Source: Flavobacteriaceae bacterium bin25
GTDB taxonomy: Bacteria > Bacteroidota > Bacteroidia > Flavobacteriales > Flavobacteriaceae
Length of the DNA: 64,000 bases
Direction: 5' to 3'
NCBI GenBank assembly: GCA_002238525.1
Contig: MPMN01000009.1
Location: forward strand, 1-64,000
Part shown: piece by piece, positions 45,911-54,896 of the stretch
Layout of the letters: each line of letters begins with the position of its first letter
Position numbering within the stretch: position 1 is the stretch's first letter
Program-made: the position numbers and the translations under genes
The notes under the pieces: generated by a model
What the model was told of the DNA's origin: nothing
What the model saw: the letters and a program-made list of their open reading frames with translations, nothing else
Database searches by the model: none

Positions 45911-47317
45911 TCATAGATGAATCGGTCGATTTTCAGTAGCTGAAAGTGCCGCCTCTTTGATGGCCTCAGTGAATGTTGGATGGGCATGGGACATCCTAGC
46001 AATATCCTCAGCTGAAGCACGATACTCCATCGCTGTAACGCCTTCTGCTATCATATCGGAAGCTCGAGGACCGATAATATGAACACCTAAAATTTGATCA
46101 GTAGTTTTATCGGCAATTATTTTAACAAATCCATCAATGTCCCCACTTGCTCTAGCCCGTCCAAGAGCTCTCATCGGAAATCGACCTATTTTGTACTCTG
46201 CTCCTGATTCTATCACCTCTTGTTGTGTCTTTCCAACTGAGGCTACTTCTGGCCAAGTATAAATCACATTAGGAATTAAATTATAATCAATATGTGGCTT
46301 TTGACCCGAGATGTACTCTGCTACTAAAATCCCTTCTTCTTCAGCTTTATGTGCCAACATAGCACCAGGAACTACATCACCTATGGCAAAGATATTTGGA
46401 CAATCTGTTTGCAAATTTGAAGCGACCTGAATTTGACCATGTTGATTAGTTTTTACACCGATATTTTCCAGTCCCAAATTATCCGTATAGGGTCTTCTTC
46501 CTACAGAAACTAAACAATAATCTGCCTCAAAGTCTACTAAATTACCAGTTTTATTTTCGGCTTGTATAGCTACGATATTGTTTTTTGATTCAACATTTAT
46601 GACCTTGTGAGATAGATAGAATTTTATTCCAGACCTTTTGAATACTTTGGTTAATTCTTTGCCCAAATCAACATCCATAGAAGAAACAATCTGGTCTTGG
46701 AATTCAATGATAGACACTTGGGCGCCTAGCCTATTGTAAACCTGTCCGAGCTCTAAGCCGACAATACCTCCACCAATGATGACCAAATGTTTAGGAACTT
46801 CTCTCAATACCAATGCTTCGGTAGATGTTATAATGCGCTCCTTGTCTATTTTGACAAAAGGTAAAGAATTTGGTTTAGAACCAGTGGCAATAATAGCATG
46901 CTGGAAGCGAATCTGTTTAGATTCTTTAGAAGATGTGATCTCCAAAGTATTATTGTTAACAAAACTTCCATGTCCATTGTAGACATCTATTTTGTTTTTT
47001 TTCATTAAAAAATTAACACCACTAATTGTTTTATTTACCACGTCATTTTTTCTGTTCATCATCTTTTCTAAATTGAGATGGACAGATGACTTATTGATAA
47101 TAATTCCATGATCTTCACTTTGATGCAACAGATGATGGTAATGGTGTGAAGAATCTAGCAAAGCTTTTGAGGGAATGCATCCAACATTCAAACAAGTCCC
47201 TCCAAGTGTTGGATAACGTTCTACAAGAGCTACTTTTTTACCTAATTGGGCACATCTTATAGCGGCTACATAGCCCCCCGGACCAGATCCCACTACTGCT
47301 ATTTCATACGATATCAT
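45911..47317 (-). CDS. lpdA: Dihydrolipoyl dehydrogenase (E3)
   Basis: 468 residues. The FAD-binding GSGPGGYVAAIRCAQLG is at the N-terminus and the redox-active disulfide is in GGTCLNVGCIPSKALL (about 40-55). The NAD-binding IGGGIVGLELGQVYNRLG lies near residue 180, and the C-terminal interface has AHAHPTFTEAIKEA-like SHAHPTFTEAIKEA with the catalytic His-Glu pair. It reoxidises dihydrolipoamide for pyruvate, 2-oxoglutarate or branched-chain dehydrogenase complexes, and is separated from argS by 373 bases, so probably has its own promoter. Length is normal. Confidence 0.97.
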   Translation of the reverse strand: MISYEIAVVGSGPGGYVAAIRCAQLGKKVALVERYPTLGGTCLNVGCIPSKALLDSSHHYHHLLHQSEDHGIIINKSSVHLNLEKMMNRKNDVVNKTISGVNFLMKKNKIDVYNGHGSFVNNNTLEITSSKESKQIRFQHAIIATGSKPNSLPFVKIDKERIITSTEALVLREVPKHLVIIGGGIVGLELGQVYNRLGAQVSIIEFQDQIVSSMDVDLGKELTKVFKRSGIKFYLSHKVINVESKNNIVAIQAENKTGNLVDFEADYCLVSVGRRPYTDNLGLENIGVKTNQHGQIQVASNLQTDCPNIFAIGDVVPGAMLAHKAEEEGILVAEYISGQKPHIDYNLIPNVIYTWPEVASVGKTQQEVIESGAEYKIGRFPMRALGRARASGDIDGFVKIIADKTTDQILGVHIIGPRASDMIAEGVTAMEYRASAEDIARMSHAHPTFTEAIKEAALSATENRPIHL

Positions 47318-47690
47318 AAGATTAAAAAATGATATGTAAATGTACTATGTTTATCCAAACTCAGTAATTAATTTGATAGTCTGTTTCATTGCTTACAATG
47401 GGAATTGACTCGGCCAACATTGATATAAACCTGATCAAAAAGATTGGAATTATCTATGTGGAATTTATCTCAAAACTTTGTAAATAGGTATGATTGGGTA
47501 AGTAGAAATAGATTCTAAGTTAAAAAATGTATGGAAAAACATTCATATTGTTTTCTTGTAGGACAAAGACACTAGTTTATCCGTTCAGAAAAGAGCAGGA
47601 TTTTTCCTCAAGATTTGATAAAATATATATTTCATTTCTGATTCTACAATAGTTGCATTAGACAATTGAATGTACGGAATAACAACTAGT
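47318..47690. other. Intergenic region between argS and lpdA, nothing recognised
   Basis: About 370 AT-rich bases. It should contain the lpdA promoter; I see no ORF, repeat or strong hairpin. Confidence 0.4.
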
Positions 47691-49469
47691 TTACATGCGT
47701 TCAGGTACTTCAATACCCAATAGATAACAACCACTCTTGATAGTTTTGGCAACACAATCTGATAAAGAGACTCTAAATTCTATCAAATTTGATGAAGGAG
47801 CTGACAATATTGGTACACTTTGATAAAATTGATTAAAATTTCTTACCAATTCATATACGTATTTCGCAATTACAGAAGGATCCTGGTTGACTGCTGAAGT
47901 TTTTACTGTCTCAGGGTATTCCATCAGTTTCTTAATAATCTTCTTTTCTGTTGAATGAAGCTTTATATCAGTAGATATCCGGAGTGTTTTATTACCAAAC
48001 TTTTCCCGGAGTGTGCTGATTCTTGCATAGGCATACTGAATAAATGTCCCCGTGTTTCCTTGAAAATCAATCGATTTATTTGGATCAAAGAGGATTCGCT
48101 TTTGGGGATCTACCTTAAGCAAATAATACTTAAGTGCACCTAACCCTATCTTATGAAAAAGCTTTTGGCGTTGTGGTTGGTCCATATATTCAAGCTTACC
48201 TGATTCCTGAGATTTGTTCTCGGCAGTCTGTACCATCCGTTCAATCAATTCATCAGCATCCACTACAGTTCCTTCTCTGCTCTTCATTTTACCTGTAGGT
48301 AAATCAACCATACCATAACTGAGATGGTTTAAATTTTTTGCCCATGGGTAATTGAGTTTTTGTAAGATTAAAAAGAGCACTTGAAAATGATAATTCTGCT
48401 CGTTTCCCACCACATAAGTCATTGAATTCATTTTTGGAAAATCCTTTGACCTTAAAACAGCTGTTCCAATATCTTGAGTGATGTAAACTGTAGTTCCATC
48501 GGAACGAATCAAGAGTTTTTCATCTAAACCCTCTTTAGTTAGGTCAATCCAAATCGAACCATCATTTTTTTGATGAAGCACACCCTTTTCCAAACCTTTT
48601 TCCACAATTTTTCGCCCCAATAAATAGGTATGGCTTTCGTAATATATTTTGTCAAAATACACACCGAGCTTCTGGTAAGTTTCTTCAAACCCCTTATAGA
48701 CCCAATCATTGAGTTTCTTCCAGATTTTGATGGTCTTAGAATCTCCCTTTTCCCAGTTCCTTAATTCTAATTTTGCTTCCTGCAATAATGGAGATTTCAG
48801 TTTTGCTTCATTTTCACTATACCCTTCAGCCATTAATTGTTCAACCTCCAATTTAAATTTAGTTTCAAACTCTACATAATACTGACCAACAAAATGATCG
48901 CTTTTCTGGTTTGCTTGTACTGGTGTTAGATCTTTAGCAAATTTTTTCCAAGCAACCACGGATTTACAGATATGGATGCCTCGATCATTGACAATCTGAA
49001 TACGTTTGACATTTTTCCCATTTGCTGCCAAGATATTTGCTAAGGAATGTCCCAAAAGATTGTTCCTGATATGACCCAAATGAAGTGGTTTATTTGTATT
49101 TGGAGAAGAAAACTCCACTAAAACAGTTTCATTTGATGGCTCTACGTTCTGAAAACCATATCGCTTAATAGTTGAAATCTGCTTGAGTACATTTAGATAA
49201 AACTCATTGCTAAGACTAAGATTTAAGAACCCTCCTAACACATTAAAGGATTCTACAAATTTCAATCTGTTCACTAGAAATTCTCCTATTTGAATACCCA
49301 ACTCTTTAGGTGAGGTATAGCTGATTTTCAAATAACTAAATACCACAAGAGTCAAATCGCCCTTGAACTCCTTACGTGTTAATTGAAAGGCTATAGGTTT
49401 AATTTCTTGGCTGTATCGTTCAAGAAAAAAAACCTGAACAGCATCTTCTAAAGATTGATAGAATTTCAT
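47691..49469 (-). CDS. argS: Arginyl-tRNA synthetase
   Basis: 592 residues with the N-terminal Add-1 domain, the class I HIGH-type motif in EFSSPNTNKPLHLGHIRNN (about 115-135), the KMSKS equivalent GKMKSREGTVV, and a C-terminal DALR anticodon-binding domain. It charges tRNA-Arg. It follows gltA by about 100 bases on the same strand. Length and motif order are normal. Confidence 0.97.
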   Translation of the reverse strand: MKFYQSLEDAVQVFFLERYSQEIKPIAFQLTRKEFKGDLTLVVFSYLKISYTSPKELGIQIGEFLVNRLKFVESFNVLGGFLNLSLSNEFYLNVLKQISTIKRYGFQNVEPSNETVLVEFSSPNTNKPLHLGHIRNNLLGHSLANILAANGKNVKRIQIVNDRGIHICKSVVAWKKFAKDLTPVQANQKSDHFVGQYYVEFETKFKLEVEQLMAEGYSENEAKLKSPLLQEAKLELRNWEKGDSKTIKIWKKLNDWVYKGFEETYQKLGVYFDKIYYESHTYLLGRKIVEKGLEKGVLHQKNDGSIWIDLTKEGLDEKLLIRSDGTTVYITQDIGTAVLRSKDFPKMNSMTYVVGNEQNYHFQVLFLILQKLNYPWAKNLNHLSYGMVDLPTGKMKSREGTVVDADELIERMVQTAENKSQESGKLEYMDQPQRQKLFHKIGLGALKYYLLKVDPQKRILFDPNKSIDFQGNTGTFIQYAYARISTLREKFGNKTLRISTDIKLHSTEKKIIKKLMEYPETVKTSAVNQDPSVIAKYVYELVRNFNQFYQSVPILSAPSSNLIEFRVSLSDCVAKTIKSGCYLLGIEVPERM

Positions 49470-49567
49470 CCGGAATTACTGGGGAACAAAATTCCTGATA
49501 ATTAAAGTTTTCAACATAATAATGCTTAGTGTATTATCAAGAAAATAAAAAAGGACTAATCAATTCC

Positions 49568-50836
49568 TTACTTTATGTCTTGCCGCTTAGGTCCAACATA
49601 AATTTGTCTCGGTCTACCTATTGGTTCATTGTTTTGACGCATTTCCAACCATTGGGAAATCCAGCCTGGTAGTCTTCCCAAAGCAAACATCACGGTAAAC
49701 ATTCTGGTAGGAATATCCATTGCTCTGTAAATTAGTCCTGAATAAAAGTCTACATTAGGATAGAGCTTTCTCGATTTAAAATAATCGTCTTCCAATGCTC
49801 GTTGTTCAAGTTCTATTGCTATATCTAAGATGGGATCTCTATTGGAAACCTGACCCAATACTTCTTTGGCTATATTCTTCAATATTTTCGCACGAGGATC
49901 ATAATTTTTGTATACTCTATGACCAAAGCCCATCAACCTAAAGGGATCATTTTTATCTTTTGCTCTATCTATAAATTTTTGTATGTCATTACCTTGAACA
50001 CTTATTTTTTCAAGCATTTCTATTACCGCCTGATTAGCGCCTCCATGTAATTTCCCCCACAAGGCAGATAATCCTGCAGCTATACAAGGAAATAAATCTG
50101 CGTGAGATGAACCAACTATTCGGACAGTGGATGAAGAACAATTTTGCTCATGATCAGCGTGAAGAATCAACAATTTATTGAGTGCTTTTACCTCTATAGG
50201 ATTGGGCTTGTAGTCCATATGAGGTCTTCTAAACATCATATGTGCTATATTACCGACATATGTTAAGGAATTATTGGCATAATTCAAAGGAAGTCCCCTA
50301 CTCTTGCGATGTGTCCAGGAAGCCAATATTGGAAACGCGGCCAGCATTTTGATAATTGAGGGCCTCATCTGTTCAATATCTTCATATGATCCTAACTTTG
50401 GAGTAAAAGCTACCAATCCCGCAGTGAGTGAAGCCAAAATGCACATAGGATGAGCCGTTTTGGGAAAACTCTTCAAGATTCCCTTCAAATCTTCATCAAC
50501 AAGTGATTTTTCTCGAATTTCACTGAGAAATATTTCTTTCTCTTTCTTTGAAGGGATATGGCCAAAAATTAGTAGATGAATGACTTCAATGAAGGAACAA
50601 TTTTCGCAAAGGTCCTCAATGCTATATCCCCTATACCTCAGAATTCCAGCCTCTCCATCAAGATATGTTATAGAACTTTTGCACGAGCCGGTATTTTTAT
50701 AACCCGGATCATATGTGACTAATCCCGTTGCATTACGAAGCCGACGTATGTCAATTGCTTTTTCTCCTTCAACTCCTTCAAATATGGGTAATTCTATAAA
50801 ATTACCCTCATAATTAAACCGTATTTTATCTTTCAT
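49568..50836 (-). CDS. gltA: Citrate synthase
   Basis: 422 residues, type II citrate synthase. Landmarks: the N-terminal beta-rich segment, TYDPGYKNTGSCKSSITYLDGE, LHADHEQNCSSSTVRIVGSS, KLHGGANQAVIEML and GFGHRVYKNYDPRAKIL (active-site His residues), and PNVDFYSGLIYRAMDIP with the catalytic Asp. It condenses acetyl-CoA and oxaloacetate at the entry of the TCA cycle. A 54-codon ORF in the same direction ends three bases before its ATG, so its expression may be linked to that ORF. Confidence 0.97.
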   Translation of the reverse strand: MKDKIRFNYEGNFIELPIFEGVEGEKAIDIRRLRNATGLVTYDPGYKNTGSCKSSITYLDGEAGILRYRGYSIEDLCENCSFIEVIHLLIFGHIPSKKEKEIFLSEIREKSLVDEDLKGILKSFPKTAHPMCILASLTAGLVAFTPKLGSYEDIEQMRPSIIKMLAAFPILASWTHRKSRGLPLNYANNSLTYVGNIAHMMFRRPHMDYKPNPIEVKALNKLLILHADHEQNCSSSTVRIVGSSHADLFPCIAAGLSALWGKLHGGANQAVIEMLEKISVQGNDIQKFIDRAKDKNDPFRLMGFGHRVYKNYDPRAKILKNIAKEVLGQVSNRDPILDIAIELEQRALEDDYFKSRKLYPNVDFYSGLIYRAMDIPTRMFTVMFALGRLPGWISQWLEMRQNNEPIGRPRQIYVGPKRQDIK

Positions 50837-50839
50837 AAA

Positions 50840-51004
50840 TTATTTAGTTGGAACTTGCAAACTTAGCAATTTGCCAAAATTTAAATTATCAGGAGGTAAT
50901 GGGCGCATAAAATCACCAATCCAAAACAAGTTATCAAGTCCTTTATAATCACTGTCAGAAACACCACAATTTTGAAAATCTTCATCCAGGTATTGTTTTG
51001 ACAT
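50840..51004 (-). CDS. Small ORF immediately upstream of gltA, unknown
   Basis: ATG at 51004 opens a 54-codon frame ending three bases before gltA, too short for ordinary ORF thresholds. It begins MSKQYLDEDFQNCGVSDSDY and continues KGLDNLFWIGDFM. The segment around CGVSDSDYKGLDNL has a recognisable degraded relative on the minus strand near 52695-52737 (CDISDSAYKELDNL), showing that this protein sequence, not only DNA, is repeated. It may be a real small protein, a leader peptide, or the tail of a decayed gene. Confidence 0.4.
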   Translation of the reverse strand: MSKQYLDEDFQNCGVSDSDYKGLDNLFWIGDFMRPLPPDNLNFGKLLSLQVPTK

Positions 51005-51022
51005 CAAATTATTTGTCTTCTA

Positions 51023-51178
51023 ATGGGTACAGACAAACATGCGCAGGATTATTATAGGAATCCTTCAGATGATGGTGGTGTACCATTATTGATATCTGTA
51101 GGCTATGGAGCAACGATCATGAAAGGTAGCGTTTATTATAGAAAACAAGGGAAAATGATCTTCATAATAAAAATCTAA
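51023..51178 (+). CDS. Small ORF, unknown, divergent from the gltA leader ORF
   Basis: A 51-codon plus-strand frame starts ATG at 51023 (MGTDKHAQDYYRNPSDDGG) and ends with a basic/hydrophobic tail. It has no recognisable domain. The sequence composition looks protein-like rather than random low-complexity, but evidence is weak; it may be a fragment of a lost gene. Confidence 0.25.
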   Translation: MGTDKHAQDYYRNPSDDGGVPLLISVGYGATIMKGSVYYRKQGKMIFIIKI

Positions 51179-51239
51179 AAATATGCATTGGAATTAATTC
51201 CTTCTGTAAAAAACTTTGCAAGACCATTTTTCTTTATTT

Positions 51240-52133
51240 CTATTTGTATTTATTGAGTTTTTCTAACTCATTCAACTTTTTAAGTATTATCTGTTGGGAT
51301 GAATTAACTTGACTAAGCAAATTTTTCTCTGATTCCTTGATTTCCTTTTCAATAGCCTTCTTAAGCATTGTATCACTTTGCTTATGCACATTGTCCCATA
51401 CTTGATTGGTAAGAACTGCAATAAAAACATTCAGAGCAATCATAATGGAAATAAGTGCAAAACTGCATAAATACAACAAACTCAACCACTGACTAGTACC
51501 CTGAAAATTTGAAACTAATACATATGCTTCACCTAATCCATCAATTAATACAACCGAGAGACTGATAAAAGCATGATGTAAATTGGAGAAGTTTAGCATC
51601 CCTAAGTCTTGGTAATCAAATATTAAAACACCTATTACCGAATAAACAAAAATGACAATAGATAGCAGAAATAAAAAAACACTTACTGTCCTAAAAGTCC
51701 AAAATATTTTCTTCTGAATAGATTTTAATTCAGTACTTAATCCAAAAAGTCTAAAGATTCTAAATGCCCTAATCAATCGTGCAATGAAAATAAATTCAGC
51801 ATAATCTAAGATGATAAGAAATGTGCCAACAAAAGAAGCCAATAGAATCAAACCATCAAAAATGAGCCATCTAGTCTCATCATTTATTGCAGTAATGAGA
51901 TAAGAGGATTCAATTTTTTGATCTATACTGGGTATTTTGCTGATTCGTAACCTATGGAATCTAACCATGAATTCAACCGCAAATAGAACGAGAATTGTAA
52001 TATCAGCATATCGGAAAAAGGAATGAAATATTGTGCTTTCAAACCTATAAGTCTGCATGGCTATCAATATGGCGGAAATAAAAATTAGATAAGCACTAAA
52101 TTTTTCGAGTTTTTTGTTTTTTATGATTCTCAT
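51240..52133 (-). CDS. Voltage-gated-type ion channel protein (ion_trans family)
   Basis: About 297 residues from ATG 52133; a TTG six codons earlier is less likely. Six membrane helices are visible, with an S4-like helix carrying Arg at every third position (RLIRAFRIFRLFGLS), a pore loop between S5 and S6, and a C-terminal coiled coil (KEIKESEKNLLSQ onward). This is the layout of bacterial single-domain NaChBac-type channels. The pore loop (SVVLIDGLGEAYVLV) lacks the TLESW selectivity filter of sodium channels, so ion selectivity is unknown. The gene stands among decayed sequence. Confidence 0.82.
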   Translation of the reverse strand: MRIIKNKKLEKFSAYLIFISAILIAMQTYRFESTIFHSFFRYADITILVLFAVEFMVRFHRLRISKIPSIDQKIESSYLITAINDETRWLIFDGLILLASFVGTFLIILDYAEFIFIARLIRAFRIFRLFGLSTELKSIQKKIFWTFRTVSVFLFLLSIVIFVYSVIGVLIFDYQDLGMLNFSNLHHAFISLSVVLIDGLGEAYVLVSNFQGTSQWLSLLYLCSFALISIMIALNVFIAVLTNQVWDNVHKQSDTMLKKAIEKEIKESEKNLLSQVNSSQQIILKKLNELEKLNKYK

Positions 52134-52154
52134 TAGATAGAAATATTTCAAATT

Positions 52155-52478
52155 TTAAGTTTTTTTATAAACGTAGAATATTTTGGCGATAATGGTACAT
52201 GATGCTTTTATAAAGGCTGCTTCCAGACTACAATCACCAGCAACAATGAAGGTCACTTTCTTATTGGCGACTATCAGTTCACGACATTCACTTAGCTGAT
52301 ATCCTTGGTCATGCTTAGAGGTAAAAGAAGTTATTTGCTCATATTCTCTTAATAATTTCGCAATGTCTACATTATCCATATAGGTTGGCAAAGCAGTGGT
52401 AATATAGTTTATATCTGTAAACTTAGGCTGATATGACAACCCTTTGAATAGTGATGATGTCTTCTGTAACGTCTGCAC
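52155..52478 (-). CDS. Hypothetical protein, possibly the 3' part of a decayed gene
   Basis: A 107-codon frame with a GTG start and no secretion signal; I recognise no domain with confidence. The GDC motif in FIVAGDCSLEA faintly recalls class II DAHP synthases, but nothing else supports that. Just upstream on the minus strand, another frame reads FASLSGDGSWIVSSQSVES before a stop, in a way that would continue into this ORF, so the two may be pieces of one frameshifted gene of about 180-200 residues. It ends a few bases before the ion-channel gene. Confidence 0.35.
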   Translation of the reverse strand: MQTLQKTSSLFKGLSYQPKFTDINYITTALPTYMDNVDIAKLLREYEQITSFTSKHDQGYQLSECRELIVANKKVTFIVAGDCSLEAAFIKASCTIIAKIFYVYKKT

Positions 52479-52778
52479 TAAAGCTACCTTAATTGTCTGT
52501 GTAATGCTTTAATTGATAGTGATATCAGGCAGTAGCAGTGATTTTCAGCAACTGATCACTTTCAACACTTTGACTACTCACTATCCAACTACCATCACCA
52601 GATAAGCTGGCGAAGATGAACTTATACCATCAACAACGATGAGTAGTTATATCGAGTTATTAGCATGGGTTCATGCCAATTACCAGTCCGATTTAAGTTA
52701 TCAAGTTCTTTATAAGCACTGTCGGAAATATCACAATAGTACGTTAAAAGTCTCTATATTAACTCATCATAAAAAAAG
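52479..52778. other. Decayed coding sequence
   Basis: Minus-strand fragments in different frames: GDGSWIVSSQSVESDQLL (about 52540-52610) and CDISDSAYKELDNL (52695-52737), the latter related to the small ORF upstream of gltA. Stops separate them. No intact gene. Confidence 0.4.
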
Positions 52779-52910
52779 ATGAACAGGCCTACAAAAGAGT
52801 TTAAAGAAGAACTTCCAGATATAAATAATAAGATTAGAAGCGGTATCGATAAGAGTAAGTTTGTCTCGATTGATCTTTATTTTCAAAATGGATCTACAAT
52901 TGATTTTTAA
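52779..52910 (+). CDS. Small ORF ahead of DUF6922-like gene, unknown
   Basis: 43 codons starting ATG 52779 (MNRPTKEFKEELPDINNK) and ending NGSTIDF. The last 25 codons lie in the duplicated block and recur before the second DUF6922-like gene at about 54312-54390, where the start is missing. It may be a small protein belonging to the toxin-antitoxin module or a remnant of a longer gene. Confidence 0.3.
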   Translation: MNRPTKEFKEELPDINNKIRSGIDKSKFVSIDLYFQNGSTIDF

Positions 52911-53421
52911 ATATGATAAATTTATTTTAATATTTCACTAATAAACATTATCTTTGTTATTCATTAACAACCTTAAAAATTAAATCATGAGCATTCACAT
53001 TGAAGATTTTAACTTTCATCCAGATGTCTATGAAAGACTCGCAGAAGCAAAAAAAAAGAGTGATGTAATCAATGATGCATTGCTTGAAGATTTAAAAAAG
53101 GGTAGTAGACCACTATGTTTCTGGGATAGAATTATCGATATCCTAAATAGAAAAAATGATCAAAGATTTATTATACAAAGAATAGTTCAATGGTCATTTC
53201 CAAAAGACTTCGACGATAATGTGGATATGCTGGAAAAATACTACACCAAAGAAGAAATCATAGACATAGACTCAGTAGCTAACCCTTTAGAACGAATAGA
53301 CAGAAATATCCTCCAAAAAATATCTAAGAGATATGGTATCAAACTTATTCCATACGAAACCATAGCATCCAGAGGTGGAAAGACTATTGACATAAAAACT
53401 TTATTCTTAAATAATGAATAA
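52828..53421. repeat. Direct repeat copy 1 (antitoxin gene and its upstream region)
   Basis: About 590 bases nearly identical to 54310-54896, starting at ATAAGATTAGAAG and ending at AATGAATAA, where the following sequences diverge completely. The copies differ by scattered substitutions and small in-frame indels, so the duplication is not brand new. Confidence 0.9.
52987..53421 (+). CDS. DUF6922-like putative antitoxin, orphan copy
   Basis: 144 residues, very similar to the 142-residue product at 54468-54896. The central part (RPLCFWDRIIDIL, then FIIQRIVQWSFPKDF and MLEKYYTKEEI) resembles the DUF6922 proteins often encoded directly before AbiEii-family nucleotidyltransferases in Bacteroidota. 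The toxin ATG overlapping its end survives (53414) but the frame stops after five codons because an IS630 fragment begins there. It may still neutralise or regulate the toxin made from the intact copy. Confidence 0.75.
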   Translation: MSIHIEDFNFHPDVYERLAEAKKKSDVINDALLEDLKKGSRPLCFWDRIIDILNRKNDQRFIIQRIVQWSFPKDFDDNVDMLEKYYTKEEIIDIDSVANPLERIDRNILQKISKRYGIKLIPYETIASRGGKTIDIKTLFLNNE

Positions 53422-53427
53422 TACCAT

Positions 53428-53822
53428 TTAAACACTAAATTCGCTCAAAAAGGCTTTGGTGTATACATCATATCCTGTAATGGATTTGATGAGTTCAGAC
53501 TTCAGTTCAGTTATCATCTCGGTTATTTTTTTCTTTAGAGATTCAAGATCTTCAAAGAATTTCATAGCTACTCTTTCTTTCATCCATTGCCACACCTTTT
53601 CAGCAGGATTAAGCTCTGGGGTATATGGAGGAATTCTGATGAACTCAATGTTTTCTGGAATGGTCATATTCTTAGAAGCATGAAATCCAGCATTGTCTAT
53701 AATCAGGATTTTAAGTTCTTTCGGATTTTGTTTGCTCAATTCTTGTAGAAAACCCTCGAAAAGACCATTAGACACTGATGATGTTTCCCAATAGATGCTA
53801 TTTCCTATAATAGGTGAAAAGC
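53428..53822 (-). pseudogene. IS630-family transposase, C-terminal fragment
   Basis: The minus strand encodes the second half of an IS630/Tc1-type DDE transposase: SIYWETSSVSNGLFEGFLQE, LIIDNAGFHASKNM (second catalytic Asp), IPPYTPELNPAEKVWQWMKE (catalytic Glu) and a C-terminal helical segment. The N-terminal half, with HTH and first Asp, is missing; the frame runs at about 53822 into unrelated sequence that belongs to a TnpB gene on the other strand. It lies directly against the truncated toxin start of repeat copy 1. Confidence 0.85.
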
Positions 53823-53825
53823 ATC

Positions 53826-54247
53826 CGGGCAAAAACGTCAAACAAAAATCGGGTTTGAACAGATTGATTTTAAAAACGGCATGGGGCATATTTGAGATTT
53901 ATCTAGGTCAAAAGATGTGGGCGATCAAAATTCCTCCTCATTATACCTCTCAAAAATGTAGTCGATGTGGAACTATTGACAAAAAGAATCGACTCTCTCA
54001 ATCGAAATTTAAATGTTTAAGCTGTGGATTTTGTATGAATGCGGATAGCAATGCTGCCAATAACATCAGGGACACCGGAGCATGTTCCTTCTTCCAAAGT
54101 TATTGTTCCCTCTCAGAGGGTTTTGGAAGTAAAGAGTGTTCATTGTCGAATCGGGCGATGTTACATCGAACCTTTAAAACACCTTTGATCATTCATGGCC
54201 GTAAAGGGAAAAAGGGGGTAAGTCAACATAATTCTCATAAAAAGTGA
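53826..54247 (+). pseudogene. IS200/IS605-family TnpB, C-terminal fragment
   Basis: About 140 residues of the TnpB C-terminus: GKNVKQKSGLNRLILKTAWG, then IKIPPHYTSQKCSRCGT with the first zinc-ribbon Cys pair, FKCLSCGF with the second, and NADSNAANNI with the RuvC-III Asp. The N-terminal two thirds, including RuvC-I and RuvC-II, are absent, so it cannot be an active RNA-guided nuclease. The 3' end carries about 40 extra codons. Downstream GAGGTC and GACCTC can pair around 54246-54283, perhaps a remnant of the right-end hairpin/omega-RNA region. Confidence 0.82.
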
Positions 54248-54309
54248 GGTCAATATAGCTATCGCACATTCCAAGCGACCTCTATTCCACAACAAAGTGA
54301 TTAGAGCCA

Positions 54310-54896
54310 TAAGATTAGAAGTGGTATAGATAGGAGTAAGTTTGTCTCGATTGATCTTTATTTTCAAAATGGATCTACGATTGATTTTTAAATATGATAA
54401 ATTTATTTTAATGTTTCACTAATAAACATTATCTTTGTCATTCATTAACAACCTTAAAAATTAAATCATGAGCATCCACATTGAAGATTTTAACTTTCAT
54501 CCAAATGTTTACAAAAGATTGGCCGAAGCAAAAAAAAATAGTGATGCAACCAATGATGCACTGCTTGAAGATTTGAAAAAAGGTAGTAGACCAATATGCT
54601 TCTGGGATAGAATTATCGATATATTAAATAGGGGGAAAAACAAAAAATTCATTATACAAAGAATAGTTCAGTGGTCATTTCCAAAAGATTTTGATGATAA
54701 TATGGATATGCTGGAAAAATACTACACCAAAGAAGAAATCATAGACTCAGTAGCTAACCCTTTAGAACGAATAGACAGAAATATCCTCCAAAAAATATCT
54801 AAGAGATATGGTATCAAACCTATTCCTTACGAAACAATGGCATCCAGAGGTGGAAAGACTATTGACATAAAAACTTTATTCTTAAATAATGAATAA
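54310..54896. repeat. Direct repeat copy 2 (antitoxin gene and its upstream region)
   Basis: Partner of the 52828-53421 repeat. Only this copy continues into an intact toxin gene. The 888 bases between the two copies are IS630 and TnpB debris. Confidence 0.9.
54468..54896 (+). CDS. DUF6922-like putative antitoxin of an AbiEii-type module
   Basis: 142 residues (MSIHIEDFNFHPNVYKRL start) with the same FWDRIIDIL and FIIQRIVQWSFPKDF core as the orphan copy. Its last eight bases overlap the start of the AbiEii-like toxin gene, so the two are co-translated. The role as antitoxin is inferred from gene order and overlap; the protein has no recognisable HTH like classical AbiEi. Confidence 0.75.
   Translation: MSIHIEDFNFHPNVYKRLAEAKKNSDATNDALLEDLKKGSRPICFWDRIIDILNRGKNKKFIIQRIVQWSFPKDFDDNMDMLEKYYTKEEIIDSVANPLERIDRNILQKISKRYGIKPIPYETMASRGGKTIDIKTLFLNNE

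Noticed and set aside
52155..52478. Class II DAHP synthase fragment, suggested by a GDC motif
   Set aside because: Only a three-residue motif fits; surrounding residues do not match what I know of the family.
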